From the NCBI RefSeq assembly GCF_007829835.1, contig NZ_VIWP01000003.1:248001-312000 (forward strand): DNA of 64,000 nt. The letters are read 5' to 3'. Source of the DNA: Neorhizobium alkalisoli. Lineage in GTDB: Bacteria > Pseudomonadota > Alphaproteobacteria > Rhizobiales > Rhizobiaceae. The notes beneath the pieces were generated by a model. The model saw only the letters and a program-made list of their open reading frames with translations, did no database searches and had not been told where the DNA came from. Position numbers and translations under genes: made by a program. Positions 8,623 to 17,068 of this stretch are shown here, piece after piece; position 1 is the stretch's first letter, and each line of letters begins with the position of its first letter.

Positions 8623-9831
8623 ATGGTGATTGTCCGGTTCATCGGCCGCGGAGCGGCGGTGGCTGTTGCCATGTCTTCAGTTCTGGCTGGTTGCTCCAGC
8701 GTCGAACGGGATCAGAAGCTTGCGGCAGCGCAGGCTGGTGCAACGGACCCGAATGCAGCGACTGGGCAGACCGAGACGGCATCGGCCGACGGCCAGCATG
8801 TTGTCCAATACAATGCCTCTCTTCCCGTGAATCAGCAGGCCGTTCCGGTCGGCGCCGATGGCCAGCCGCTGGCTCAGGCCGCAGTGCTCGCCAAGACCGG
8901 CCGCCTGCCCGTCCCGGTTCCGTCCTCGGCTGAAACCGCCTCGGTCCAGACCGCCGCCATGGCCGCGCCGACAATGGCCCCGATCCTTGCGTTTACCCCG
9001 CAGCCGATCGCAGCCGCCGTCCAGCCGGCCAATGCCGCAACTGCCCAGCCGCTCGGCAAGGCGCCTGCAGGCATCCAGAATGCCTCGCCGACTCAGTCTC
9101 TTCTCCTGGCAAATGCCAACGTGTCGCCGAAATCCGGCCGTCTCGTTTCACCGGCCATAGCCCCGGCTGTCGCCGCCGGTCAGATCCAGCCGGCTGCTGC
9201 CGAAGCGATCGCGCTCGACGAGCCGGAACTGACGCCGGACATGGTGGCACTGCAATCCGTCATCCCGACACCGAAGCCTGTCTTCGGTTCCGGTGCAACG
9301 ACACTTGCCTACGCATCGCAGCCGAAGACCGTTGCAGCCGTTTCCGCGATCGACAGCGGCATGGGTTTTCCGCCGGCTCCCGGTGATCCGATGCCCGATA
9401 CTGCGGCCGAAGCACCGCCGGAGCTCAAAAAGCTGATCAAGCGTTATGCCGGCCTCTATGGCGTACCGGAATCGCTGGTCCACCGCGTCGTTCACCGCGA
9501 AAGCAAATACGATCCCAAGGCCTATCACAAGAATGGCTATTGGGGCCTCATGCAGATCAAGTATTCGACCGCCAAGTCGATGGGTTATCAGGGCAAGCCC
9601 GAAGGCCTGCTCGACGCCGAGACCAACCTCAAATACGCGATCAAATATCTGCGCGGCGCCTGGCTCGTTGCCGACAACAAGAACGACAACGCCATCCAGC
9701 TTTATGCGCGCGGCTATTATTACGATGCCAAGCGCAAGGACATGCTGCACGTCATCGACGGCAGCTCCAACAATCAGGGTGTCACGCCCGTCGCCTTCGC
9801 CACGGCACCGAACAGCAAGCCTGGGTCGTAA
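8623..9831 (+). CDS. lipoprotein lytic transglycosylase (SLT domain, Ala/Pro-rich linker)
   Basis: 402 residues. The N-terminal signal has a lipobox LAGC (acylated Cys24). A long low-complexity Ala/Pro/Gln linker (about residues 30-255) precedes a C-terminal SLT domain: VVHRESKYDPKAYHKNG (catalytic Glu), GYWGLMQIKYSTAKSMGY, NLKYAIKYLRG. It probably acts as a membrane-anchored murein hydrolase reaching the wall through the linker. The last 58 nt overlap the 3' end of the convergent serine hydrolase gene; both C-termini look authentic. The ribosome site before the ATG at 8623 is weak. Confidence 0.87.
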   Translation: MVIVRFIGRGAAVAVAMSSVLAGCSSVERDQKLAAAQAGATDPNAATGQTETASADGQHVVQYNASLPVNQQAVPVGADGQPLAQAAVLAKTGRLPVPVPSSAETASVQTAAMAAPTMAPILAFTPQPIAAAVQPANAATAQPLGKAPAGIQNASPTQSLLLANANVSPKSGRLVSPAIAPAVAAGQIQPAAAEAIALDEPELTPDMVALQSVIPTPKPVFGSGATTLAYASQPKTVAAVSAIDSGMGFPPAPGDPMPDTAAEAPPELKKLIKRYAGLYGVPESLVHRVVHRESKYDPKAYHKNGYWGLMQIKYSTAKSMGYQGKPEGLLDAETNLKYAIKYLRGAWLVADNKNDNAIQLYARGYYYDAKRKDMLHVIDGSSNNQGVTPVAFATAPNSKPGS

Positions 9832-11141
9832 CGCAGGCTGGAGGGCGTCAGCCCCATCCGGACAATCACGAGATTTCGTGACGGCATGACGGCAATCGTC
9901 TGGCCGTCATGCCCGCGCATATAAAATGTGTCGGGCGCCACGCTATTATCGCCCGCTTTTGGTAGCCAGGTTTGCATCTGCGAATAACGGCCGTTCGAAT
10001 GTGCGCTCGGTGTCCCCATCAGCTGCACGAAACCTTCGGGCAGAAGCCGGTTTCCGTTCCACATCCCATCCTGCGCCAGAAACAGCCCCAGTCGCGCCCA
10101 GTCACGCGCCGTCGCATACATGTAGGAACTACCGACGAAAATGCCGACCGCATCGGCCTCCAGCACGGCGCTCGTCATGCCGAGCTGCGAAAACAGCGCC
10201 GTGCGCGGGTAACCGAGCGCCGCCTCCCCTCCTCCGGCCTTTTCCATCCAGATCCGCGACATCAGCACGCCATCGCCGGAAGAGTAATGAAACCTGGTGC
10301 CGGGATCGTTCTCCAGCTGTCGCGAGGCGACGAACTCTGCCATGTCGCTGGTCAGATAAAGCATGCGCGTCACATCGGCGAGCGCACCGTAATCCTCGTT
10401 GAAGGCGAGCCCACTTTCCATGGCCAGCATCTGGCGCAGCGTGATCTCGCGGCGCCGATCGCCCGCCCATGTGGGCGCGAGCTCAGCCGCATCCAGCTGC
10501 ATCCGCCCGTCCTGCACAAGCCGGCCGATCAGCGTTGCCGTGACCGTCTTGGTCATCGACCAGCCGACCAGCGGGCTTTCCCTGGAAAACCCGTCCCCAT
10601 AGGTTTCAGCAATGATACGGCCATCCTTGACGACAACGATCGCACGCATGCCCGGCCCTGCCAGCGCGGGGTCCGAAACGATCTGGGTGAGGTCGGCGCG
10701 CAGATCGACCTTCTCACCTTCCGGCCAGGAGAGTGATTCGCTTGATGCCGCGTCCTTCATCCCTTGCGGAACGGGAGATTGCATGGCAGCGACAGTCTCG
10801 ACGCCATCCGGCGCCGTCGTGCATCCCATGCCGTCACGATAGACGGCGTCGTTCGGCGCAAAGCTGCCGAGCAGTGCCGCATGGACCCGTTTTGCCTCCC
10901 GATCGACGGAAACCCGCATCAGCCGCAACAGCGGATTTCCCGGCGCCTGCACATCGAGTGCCAGCACCTGATCGGGGTCGCGCCCGGCGAGAAAAACGTT
11001 AGAACAGACGATCTTAGCCGCATAACCGCTGCCGACCTTCAGCAGCGATGGCGGCGATGCCCAGAGCCACAGGAAAAGCGCTGCCGCTCCGATCAGCAGA
11101 GCCGCAAGCAAGACCGTCACAATTCCTCTTATCCAGCGCAT
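9774..11141 (-). CDS. serine hydrolase, class C beta-lactamase/NylB-like, membrane-anchored
   Basis: 455 residues. An N-terminal signal anchor (IRGIVTVLLAALLIGAAAL) precedes the fold. Catalytic motifs are SMTK (SxxK, in VGWSMTKTVTATLIG), YSSGD (position of the YxN motif) and HDG near the C-terminus (in MRGHDGQTIAVMP), an arrangement seen in 6-aminohexanoate-dimer hydrolase-like and esterase-type members. The start is the ATG at 11141 with AAGGAGATGCC; the frame extends 31 codons further but without a site. The substrate is unknown; ester, amide or D-amino-acyl substrates are all possible. It overlaps the convergent transglycosylase gene by 58 nt. Confidence 0.82.
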   Translation of the reverse strand: MRWIRGIVTVLLAALLIGAAALFLWLWASPPSLLKVGSGYAAKIVCSNVFLAGRDPDQVLALDVQAPGNPLLRLMRVSVDREAKRVHAALLGSFAPNDAVYRDGMGCTTAPDGVETVAAMQSPVPQGMKDAASSESLSWPEGEKVDLRADLTQIVSDPALAGPGMRAIVVVKDGRIIAETYGDGFSRESPLVGWSMTKTVTATLIGRLVQDGRMQLDAAELAPTWAGDRRREITLRQMLAMESGLAFNEDYGALADVTRMLYLTSDMAEFVASRQLENDPGTRFHYSSGDGVLMSRIWMEKAGGGEAALGYPRTALFSQLGMTSAVLEADAVGIFVGSSYMYATARDWARLGLFLAQDGMWNGNRLLPEGFVQLMGTPSAHSNGRYSQMQTWLPKAGDNSVAPDTFYMRGHDGQTIAVMPSRNLVIVRMGLTPSSLRYDPGLLFGAVAKATGVTP

Positions 11142-11301
11142 GGCATCTCCTTTTCCGCGCGCCATGCAAACAGTTTTTGCCCCTTTGGCAAGGCACTTGT
11201 TGTTGACCGCAAAGCCTGCGGCAAATGCCCACAATGGGCGTCATGCGATTGTTGCAAGCCGGGTTTAAATGCACCGGAATTCTTAAAACTCCGCGGAGAC
11301 C

Positions 11302-12552
11302 ATGATGGCAGAGATCGTAGAGGAAGCCCGGTTCGGCAAGAATCAGAAGCTCAAGGACGCGCTTCTGCAACATGCCCCCCTGTCCAAGGCGGGATTGTCC
11401 GAACGCCTCTTCAGCCTCCTCTTCACCGGCCTCGTCTATCCGCAGATCTGGGAAGACCCGGATGTCGACATGGCAGCGATGGAGCTTTCCTCGAACCATG
11501 CGATCGTCACGATCGGCTCCGGCGGCTGCAACATGCTGGCCTACCTTTCGAAGAGCCCGAAGTCGATCGACGTCGTCGATCTCAACCCCCACCATATCGC
11601 GTTGAACCGGCTGAAGCTTGCCGCTTTCCGCCATCTGCCGAATCACAACGAGGTCGTGCGTTTCCTCGCCGCCCAGGGTTCAAAATCGAACGGCAAGCGC
11701 TTCGACACGCATATTGCCGGCCATCTCGACGCCTTCACCCGCGCCCACTGGCAGAAGCGCTCGCTCGCCGGCCGCCGCCGCGTCGAAGTGTTCAACCGCA
11801 GCATCTACCGCACCGGCCTGCTCGGCCGCTTCATCGGCATCGGCCATGTCATCGCCCGCGTCCATGGCGTCGACCTCACCGAAATGGCCGAGATGACATC
11901 GCTGCGCGACCAGCGCCGCTTTTTCGAGGAGCGCATCGCGCCTTTGTTCGACAAGCCGCTGATCCGCTTCATCACCGCCCGCAAGAGCTCGCTTTTCGGC
12001 CTCGGCATTCCGCCACAGCAATATGACGAACTGGCAGGCCTCGCCGATGACGGATCGATCGCACCAGTCCTGCGCCAGCGTCTCGAAAAGCTCGCCTGCC
12101 ATTTTCCGCTGCGCGACAACTACTTCGCCTGGCAGGCTTTCATGCGCCGTTATCCGGCCGCTCATGAAGGCAATCTGCCGACCTATCTCAAGGCGGAAAA
12201 TTACAAGGCGATCCGCGCCAATACCGAACGCGTCACCGTCCATCACGAGAGCTATACCGCGCTTCTCGGCCGCAAGGATGCCGGCAGCGTCGACCGCTTC
12301 ATCCTTCTCGATGCCCAGGACTGGATGAACGACAAGCAGCTCAACGAGCTCTGGTCGGAAATCACCCGCACCGCAGCGCCCGGCGCCCGCGTCATCTTCC
12401 GCACGGCTGCCGAAAAGAGCGTCATCGAAGGCCGCCTGTCGCAGGCGATCGCCGACAACTGGACCTATCAGGAACAGCGCTCGCGCGAACTCAACCTGCA
12501 GGACCGTTCTGCCATCTATGGCGGCTTCCATATCTATGTGAAGGCCGCCTGA
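11302..12552 (+). CDS. btaA: S-adenosylmethionine:diacylglycerol 3-amino-3-carboxypropyltransferase BtaA
   Basis: 416 residues (DUF3419 family). It transfers the 3-amino-3-carboxypropyl group of AdoMet to diacylglycerol, giving diacylglycerylhomoserine, the first step of betaine lipid (DGTS) synthesis at the inner membrane. Recognised by VYPQIWEDPDVDMAAMEL, the nucleotide-binding stretch ITIGSGGCNMLAYL-like (at about residues 67-85), VVDLNPHHIALNRLKL and the C-terminal AAPGARVIFRTAAEKS. Its stop overlaps the ATG of btaB by 1 nt. In S. meliloti the pair is induced by phosphate starvation through PhoB; I could not find a clean Pho box here. Confidence 0.88.
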   Translation: MMAEIVEEARFGKNQKLKDALLQHAPLSKAGLSERLFSLLFTGLVYPQIWEDPDVDMAAMELSSNHAIVTIGSGGCNMLAYLSKSPKSIDVVDLNPHHIALNRLKLAAFRHLPNHNEVVRFLAAQGSKSNGKRFDTHIAGHLDAFTRAHWQKRSLAGRRRVEVFNRSIYRTGLLGRFIGIGHVIARVHGVDLTEMAEMTSLRDQRRFFEERIAPLFDKPLIRFITARKSSLFGLGIPPQQYDELAGLADDGSIAPVLRQRLEKLACHFPLRDNYFAWQAFMRRYPAAHEGNLPTYLKAENYKAIRANTERVTVHHESYTALLGRKDAGSVDRFILLDAQDWMNDKQLNELWSEITRTAAPGARVIFRTAAEKSVIEGRLSQAIADNWTYQEQRSRELNLQDRSAIYGGFHIYVKAA

Positions 12553-13244
12553 TGACGGGCGCGGTGGCAGGCAAGCCGCAATCCGGTTCCAAGACCGGAA
12601 GCCATGCAGCTCAGATGGACCGGATGTATCGCTATCAGCGACACATCTATGACCTGACCCGCAAATATTACCTTCTCGGCCGCGACCGGACGATTGCGGG
12701 CCTTGCCGTACCGGCTGATGGCACTCTTCTCGAAGTCGGCTGCGGCACGGGCCGCAACATGCTGCTGGCGCACCGCCACTATCCGGCGGCAAAACTCTAC
12801 GGGCTCGATATTTCGGCGGAAATGCTGGAAAGCGCCAAGGCGAACTTTCGCGGCGCATCCGTCAAGCCGGTGTTTGCGGTTGCCGATGCCACCGCTTTCA
12901 GGCCGCAGGATTTCGGCATTTCCGGCGAAGGTGCAGGCTTCGACCGCATCCTCATCTCCTATGCCCTGTCGATGATCCCCGACTGGGAAAAGGCGATCGA
13001 CGCAGCGCTTGCCGCACTCGCTCCGAATGGATCCCTGCATATCGTCGATTTCGGCCAGCAGGAAAACCTGCCGGGATGGATCGGGCGCGGGCTGAAACTC
13101 TGGCTGGCGCGTTTTCACGTCACGCCGCGGGCAAACCTCCAGGAAGCCCTGGAAAACAGGCTTCAAGCCGCCGATTGCGACATGATTTTCGAGCAGATCG
13201 GCCGCGGCTATGCCTGGCACGCCGTGCTGCGCCGCAGGTCCTGA
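12552..13244 (+). CDS. btaB: diacylglycerylhomoserine N-methyltransferase BtaB
   Basis: 230 residues, a class I AdoMet methyltransferase: motif I TLLEVGCGTGRNML, motif II YGLDISAEML, then FDRILISYALSMIPDWEKAI and a GSLHIVDFGQQ strand. It would methylate diacylglycerylhomoserine three times to form DGTS. The assignment rests on sequence type plus the 1-nt overlap with btaA, an arrangement known from Rhodobacter and Sinorhizobium. Together the pair lets the cell replace phospholipids by phosphorus-free betaine lipids. Confidence 0.87.
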   Translation: MTGAVAGKPQSGSKTGSHAAQMDRMYRYQRHIYDLTRKYYLLGRDRTIAGLAVPADGTLLEVGCGTGRNMLLAHRHYPAAKLYGLDISAEMLESAKANFRGASVKPVFAVADATAFRPQDFGISGEGAGFDRILISYALSMIPDWEKAIDAALAALAPNGSLHIVDFGQQENLPGWIGRGLKLWLARFHVTPRANLQEALENRLQAADCDMIFEQIGRGYAWHAVLRRRS

Positions 13245-13391
13245 GCCCGGCAGCGCATTCCGACCGATGCTGCCGCCTCTTGCATCCTAACCGTTTTTTT
13301 ACGAGGGTATGGTAAATAAGGAGTTCGTGCCTCCCCTGTATTGCGTAAGCGGGGCCGGAGGCTTCTGCATCGGCATCAATTCGGGATTTCC

Positions 13392-14291
13392 ATGCTCCGT
13401 CTCCTTTCAGCTCTCCTGGCCATCTCGCTCCTGACAACGGCTTGCACGTCGACCGACTACGACATGATGAAGACGGCTTCGATCGGCAAGACGAAGTTCA
13501 AGGACAATGACCCGCAGGATTTCGGCAAGGATCATCCGGGTCGCCATGAAGTCCACGGCATCGACCTGTCGAAGTGGAACGGTTCGGATATCGACTGGCC
13601 GACGCTCAAGAAGTCGGGGGTCAGCTTCGTCTTCGTCAAGGCGACCGAGGGCAAGGACCGTATCGACCCGACTTTCGAGGCAAACTGGCGCAATGCCGCT
13701 GCCGTCGGCATTCCCTTCGCGCCCTACCATTTCTACTATTTCTGCTCGTCGCCGGATGAACAGGCCGACTGGTTCATCTCCAACGTGCCGAAGGCATCGA
13801 TGAAACTGCCGCCGGTTCTCGACGTCGAATGGAACCACGCATCCAAGACCTGCAAGCTCAAGCCGGATGCGGTTACCGTCCGCGCCAACATGAAGCGCTT
13901 CATGGACCGGATCGAAGCCTATTACGGCAAGCGGCCGATCATCTATACCTCGGTCGATTTCCACCGCGACAACCTCGTCGGCGCCTTCAACGATTATCCG
14001 TTCTGGGTCCGCTCGGTCGCAGCGCATCCCGGAAAGATCTATTCCGAGCGCCGCTGGGTGTTCTGGCAATATACCGCGACCGGCGTCGTGCCGGGCCTCA
14101 AGGGCGAGACGGATATCAACGTCTTTGCGGGAACCCAGAGAAGCTGGAACCAGTATCTGGCGAGCATCAACACGCCGCCCTCGGCAACGGTTGCGGCAAG
14201 CGATGCTCCTGGCCAGTCGCCGGATCATATCATCGTTCCGGCCAAGGCGCTCGCCTATTCCAACAACGAACCTGCAGCATTCGCTCAATAA
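13392..14291 (+). CDS. GH25-family lysozyme-like lipoprotein
   Basis: 299 residues. The start at 13392 opens a lipoprotein signal with a lipobox (LTTAC). The glycoside hydrolase 25 fold follows from about residue 52: VHGIDLSKWNG (first Asp), VKATEGKDRIDPTF, APYHFYYF and VLDVEWNH (the DxE catalytic pair). GH25 enzymes are N-acetylmuramidases cutting the glycan strand. Lipidated GH25 proteins are less common than phage or Gram-positive ones but are known in rhizobia. The 17 codons upstream of the chosen start in the same frame lack signal character. Confidence 0.85.
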   Translation: MLRLLSALLAISLLTTACTSTDYDMMKTASIGKTKFKDNDPQDFGKDHPGRHEVHGIDLSKWNGSDIDWPTLKKSGVSFVFVKATEGKDRIDPTFEANWRNAAAVGIPFAPYHFYYFCSSPDEQADWFISNVPKASMKLPPVLDVEWNHASKTCKLKPDAVTVRANMKRFMDRIEAYYGKRPIIYTSVDFHRDNLVGAFNDYPFWVRSVAAHPGKIYSERRWVFWQYTATGVVPGLKGETDINVFAGTQRSWNQYLASINTPPSATVAASDAPGQSPDHIIVPAKALAYSNNEPAAFAQ

Positions 14292-14403
14292 GGCGTCTGG
14301 CATTGTCGAAGTTGTTGGGCTAGAAGCACGCTGGCTTGTTGACGCCTTTACTGCAGTTTCTTCCCGTTACGACAGGCCGCCCTCTCTGATGTCAGGAACG
14401 CCG

Positions 14404-15612
14404 ATGAAAACTACTTTGCTTCCCCGCCTCGTTTACGGCTGCCTTTTCTCGGCGGCCCTGTCTTCCGTAGCTTTGGCGCAGACGCCCGCGACCGCGCCCT
14501 GCGGCGGCGATCTCGGCGCCTTTCTGGCCGGTGTGAAGGCGGAAGCGGCCACCCAGGGCGTTCCGGCCAACATTGCCGATCAGGCGCTTGAGGGTGCTGT
14601 GATCGATCCCAAGGTTCTTGCACGTGACCGTGCTCAGGGCGTCTTCCGCCAGACTTTCCTCGAATTCTCGCAGCGCACCGTCAGTCAGGGCCGCCTCGAT
14701 ATCGGCCGCAACAAGATGAAGCAGTATGCCGACGCCTATGCGCGCATCCAGAACGAGTTCGGCGTAGCGCCGGGCGTCGTCACCGCTTTCTGGGCGATGG
14801 AAACCGACTTCGGCACCTTCCAGGGCGATTTCAACACCCGCAACGCGCTGGTGACGATGGCGCATGACTGCCGCCGCCCGCAGATTTTTCGCCCGCAGCT
14901 GATTGCCCTGATGGAAATGGTTCAGCACGGCGATCTCAACCCGCAGACCAATACGGGCGCCTGGGCCGGCGAAATCGGCCAGGTGCAGATGCTGCCGAAG
15001 GACATTATCGAGCACGGCGTCGATGGTGATGGCGACGGTCATATCAACGTCAAGGCAAGCTCTCCGGACGCGATCCTGACCGCCGCAAAATTCATCCAGA
15101 GCATGGGTTTCGTTGCAGGCCAGCCCTGGCTTCAGGAAGTCACACTGCCGGAAAACCTGCCTTGGGAAAAGAGCGGCCTCGGCAACGAGATCCCCGCCAG
15201 CGAATGGTTCAAATATGGCGTCACACCGCGTGACGGCGACACCGCATTCGGCAATCTGAAGGCAGCGCTCATCCTGCCGCAGGGCCGCAAGGGGCCGGCC
15301 TTCCTGACCTATCCGAACTTCAACGTCTATCTGCAGTGGAACCAGTCATTCATCTACACGACGTCGGCCGCCTATTTCGCCACCCGTCTGTCCGGCGCAC
15401 CGCCCTACCTGAAGGGCAATCCGGAACCCGGTCTCGACGATACCGGCATGAAGGCGCTGCAGACCAAGCTCGAAGCGCTCGGCCACGATATCGGCAAGGT
15501 CGACGGCATTCTCGGCTCCGGCACCCGCGTTGCCGTCCAGACCGAACAGAAGCGCCTTGGCCTGCCGGCCGATGGCTGGCCGACCCAGGCGCTGCTCTCG
15601 GCGCTTCAATAA
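14404..15612 (+). CDS. MltB-type lytic murein transglycosylase with peptidoglycan-binding domain
   Basis: 402 residues. A signal peptide (MKTTLLPRLVYGCLF... ending SVALAQ) leads into an SLT_2/MltB catalytic domain: VVTAFWAMETDFGTFQG (catalytic Glu in METDFG), GAWAGEIGQVQMLP and DGDGDGHINVKASSPDAI, then a C-terminal PG_binding_1 domain (GMKALQTKLEALGHDIGKVDG ..., about residues 340-402). It lacks the lipobox of E. coli MltB, so it should be soluble in the periplasm. An AGGAACGCCG site precedes the ATG at 14404; the open frame upstream overlaps the GH25 gene and is rejected. Confidence 0.88.
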   Translation: MKTTLLPRLVYGCLFSAALSSVALAQTPATAPCGGDLGAFLAGVKAEAATQGVPANIADQALEGAVIDPKVLARDRAQGVFRQTFLEFSQRTVSQGRLDIGRNKMKQYADAYARIQNEFGVAPGVVTAFWAMETDFGTFQGDFNTRNALVTMAHDCRRPQIFRPQLIALMEMVQHGDLNPQTNTGAWAGEIGQVQMLPKDIIEHGVDGDGDGHINVKASSPDAILTAAKFIQSMGFVAGQPWLQEVTLPENLPWEKSGLGNEIPASEWFKYGVTPRDGDTAFGNLKAALILPQGRKGPAFLTYPNFNVYLQWNQSFIYTTSAAYFATRLSGAPPYLKGNPEPGLDDTGMKALQTKLEALGHDIGKVDGILGSGTRVAVQTEQKRLGLPADGWPTQALLSALQ

Positions 15613-15711
15613 GGCCGGCCTTCGATCATATCGGTTGATTGCGCATAAAACGGGTGGCGGCCTGCCGCCGCCCGGACTATCGGTTGATCCTGCAATCATG
15701 AGGAGCAACCG

Positions 15712-16632
15712 GTGACCCCATCGACACCCGCCGTCAGACTGAGCCCGCTCGCCTGGGTGCTCCTTTTCATTCTCGGCCTGCTCTGGGGCGGTTCGTTTTT
15801 CTTTGCCCGCATCGCCGTTCATGAAGTGCCGCCTTTCACGCTGGTCCTCGCACGGCTTGGCCTCGCAGCGATAGCGCTGCACATTTATCTTCGCGGCCGC
15901 TTCAACACCTATTCGATCCTGAGAGAGCACTGGCGCTCCTTCCTCATCCTCGGCTTCGTCAACAACGCCCTGCCGCATACGCTGATCTTCATCGGCCAGA
16001 CGCAGATCGGCGCCGGCCTCGCCTCCATCCTCAACGCCACGACGCCGATCTGGACCGTGCTGATCGCCAATGGCTGGACGCAGGACGAAAAGCTCAGCGG
16101 CGCGAAAATCGCCGGCTGCCTGTTCGGCCTTGCCGGTACGGCCATCCTGCTTGGTCCGAGCGCCTTCACGCACACATCCGCACCGCTTTGGGCGCTGCTG
16201 CTGCCGATCGGCGCGGCAATCTCCTATGGCGTTGCCGGCACTTATGGAAAACGGTTCCGCGGCATCCCGGCGCCGGTCACCGCGACAGGCCAGCTCACCG
16301 CCTCGTCGCTGATCATGCTGCCCGTCTCGCTCGCGGCCGACCAGCCCTGGACGCTGGCACAGCCTTCCGCCTCCGCAATCGCCGCCATCCTTGCACTCGC
16401 GCTTCTATCGACGGCACTCGGTTATCTTCTCTATTTCAGGATACTTGCCCTTGCCGGCGCCACCAATGCCTCGCTGGTCACCCTGCTCGTGCCACCAAGC
16501 GCAATCCTGCTCGGCGCGGCCTTCCTCGGAGAGCGGCTGGGCTGGACGGACATTGCCGGCATGGCGGTGATCGGTATCGGCCTGATCGTTCTCGACGGCC
16601 GCCTGATCAGTCGCGCTCAGAAGCCTGCCTGA
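15712..16632 (+). CDS. EamA/DMT-family membrane transporter
   Basis: 306 residues with about ten transmembrane helices in two EamA repeats (WVLLFILGLLWGGSFFFARI opens repeat 1; LWALLLPIGAAISYGVAGTY opens repeat 2, which ends with GERLGWTDIAGMAVIGIGLI). Members export amino acids, drugs or metabolites; the substrate cannot be read from sequence. It starts at a GTG with GAGGAGCAACC upstream; no ATG lies at the right place. A GC-rich hairpin without a T-run at 15648-15673 separates it from the transglycosylase gene. Confidence 0.82.
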   Translation: MTPSTPAVRLSPLAWVLLFILGLLWGGSFFFARIAVHEVPPFTLVLARLGLAAIALHIYLRGRFNTYSILREHWRSFLILGFVNNALPHTLIFIGQTQIGAGLASILNATTPIWTVLIANGWTQDEKLSGAKIAGCLFGLAGTAILLGPSAFTHTSAPLWALLLPIGAAISYGVAGTYGKRFRGIPAPVTATGQLTASSLIMLPVSLAADQPWTLAQPSASAIAAILALALLSTALGYLLYFRILALAGATNASLVTLLVPPSAILLGAAFLGERLGWTDIAGMAVIGIGLIVLDGRLISRAQKPA

Positions 16633-16864
16633 ATCAGTAGAATCGCCGAGAGCGATCACGAACCATGTCAGCCGGTCGCAAAACCGGCATTCACGTTAAT
16701 TTTCCGACCGCAAATTTCACTGCGGCTTAACCAAGCAAATTCAGCTCATTACGAAAATCTGCTGAAGCAATCGGGCCCCTCGTCGTCGCGCTGCAGCATA
16801 GAATCCGCTTTTCATCCGTCAAAAAACGGACATAAAGTTTAACGGTCAACGCAAGGAGGCAGAT
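16633..16864. other. non-coding leader upstream of the 25-residue gene
   Basis: About 230 bp, A/T-richer than its surroundings, with no usable reading frame. It probably carries the promoter and leader of the very short gene that follows. No sigma-factor motif could be assigned with confidence. Confidence 0.4.
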
Positions 16865-16942
16865 ATGGGACGCACATATCCTCTGAATGTCCTGGTGGTT
16901 GGTGCAGCATTTGTCTTCGTAGCCTCGATGCTTTTCATCTAG
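16865..16942 (+). CDS. 25-residue single-span membrane peptide
   Basis: Reads MGRTYPLNVLVVGAAFVFVA then SMLFI and stop. One hydrophobic helix fills residues 8-25, leaving a short basic/polar N-terminus. The ribosome site AAGGAGGCAGAT before the ATG is among the best in the window, and a strong bidirectional terminator (17004-17041) closes the unit, so this looks like a complete mini-transcript. The function is unknown; single-span peptides of this size often bind and tune larger membrane complexes. Not recognised as a named family. Confidence 0.65.
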   Translation: MGRTYPLNVLVVGAAFVFVASMLFI

Positions 16943-17003
16943 GCCACCTGGTGCACCTTAAGGTCATTGGCATCCAAGACCGCTTGATATGATCCGCAAT
17001 TAG

Positions 17004-17041
17004 AAAAGCGCATGTTCCGGGGTTGGAGCATGCGCTTTTTT
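17004..17041. terminator. bidirectional rho-independent terminator
   Basis: AAAAGCGCATGTTCC pairs with GGAGCATGCGCTTTT around a short loop, with T-runs on both strands. It lies between the 25-residue gene (+) and metF (-) and can serve both. Confidence 0.85.
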
Positions 17042-17068
17042 CTTAGATCTCGATAAATCAGGACCAGA

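Noticed and set aside
11238..11258. Possible Pho box upstream of btaA
   Set aside because: One half matches CTGTCAT at 5 of 7 and the other at only 3 of 7; too weak to annotate.
14125..14403. N-terminal extension of the MltB-type transglycosylase frame
   Set aside because: It overlaps the GH25 gene and would bury a clear signal peptide that begins at 14404.
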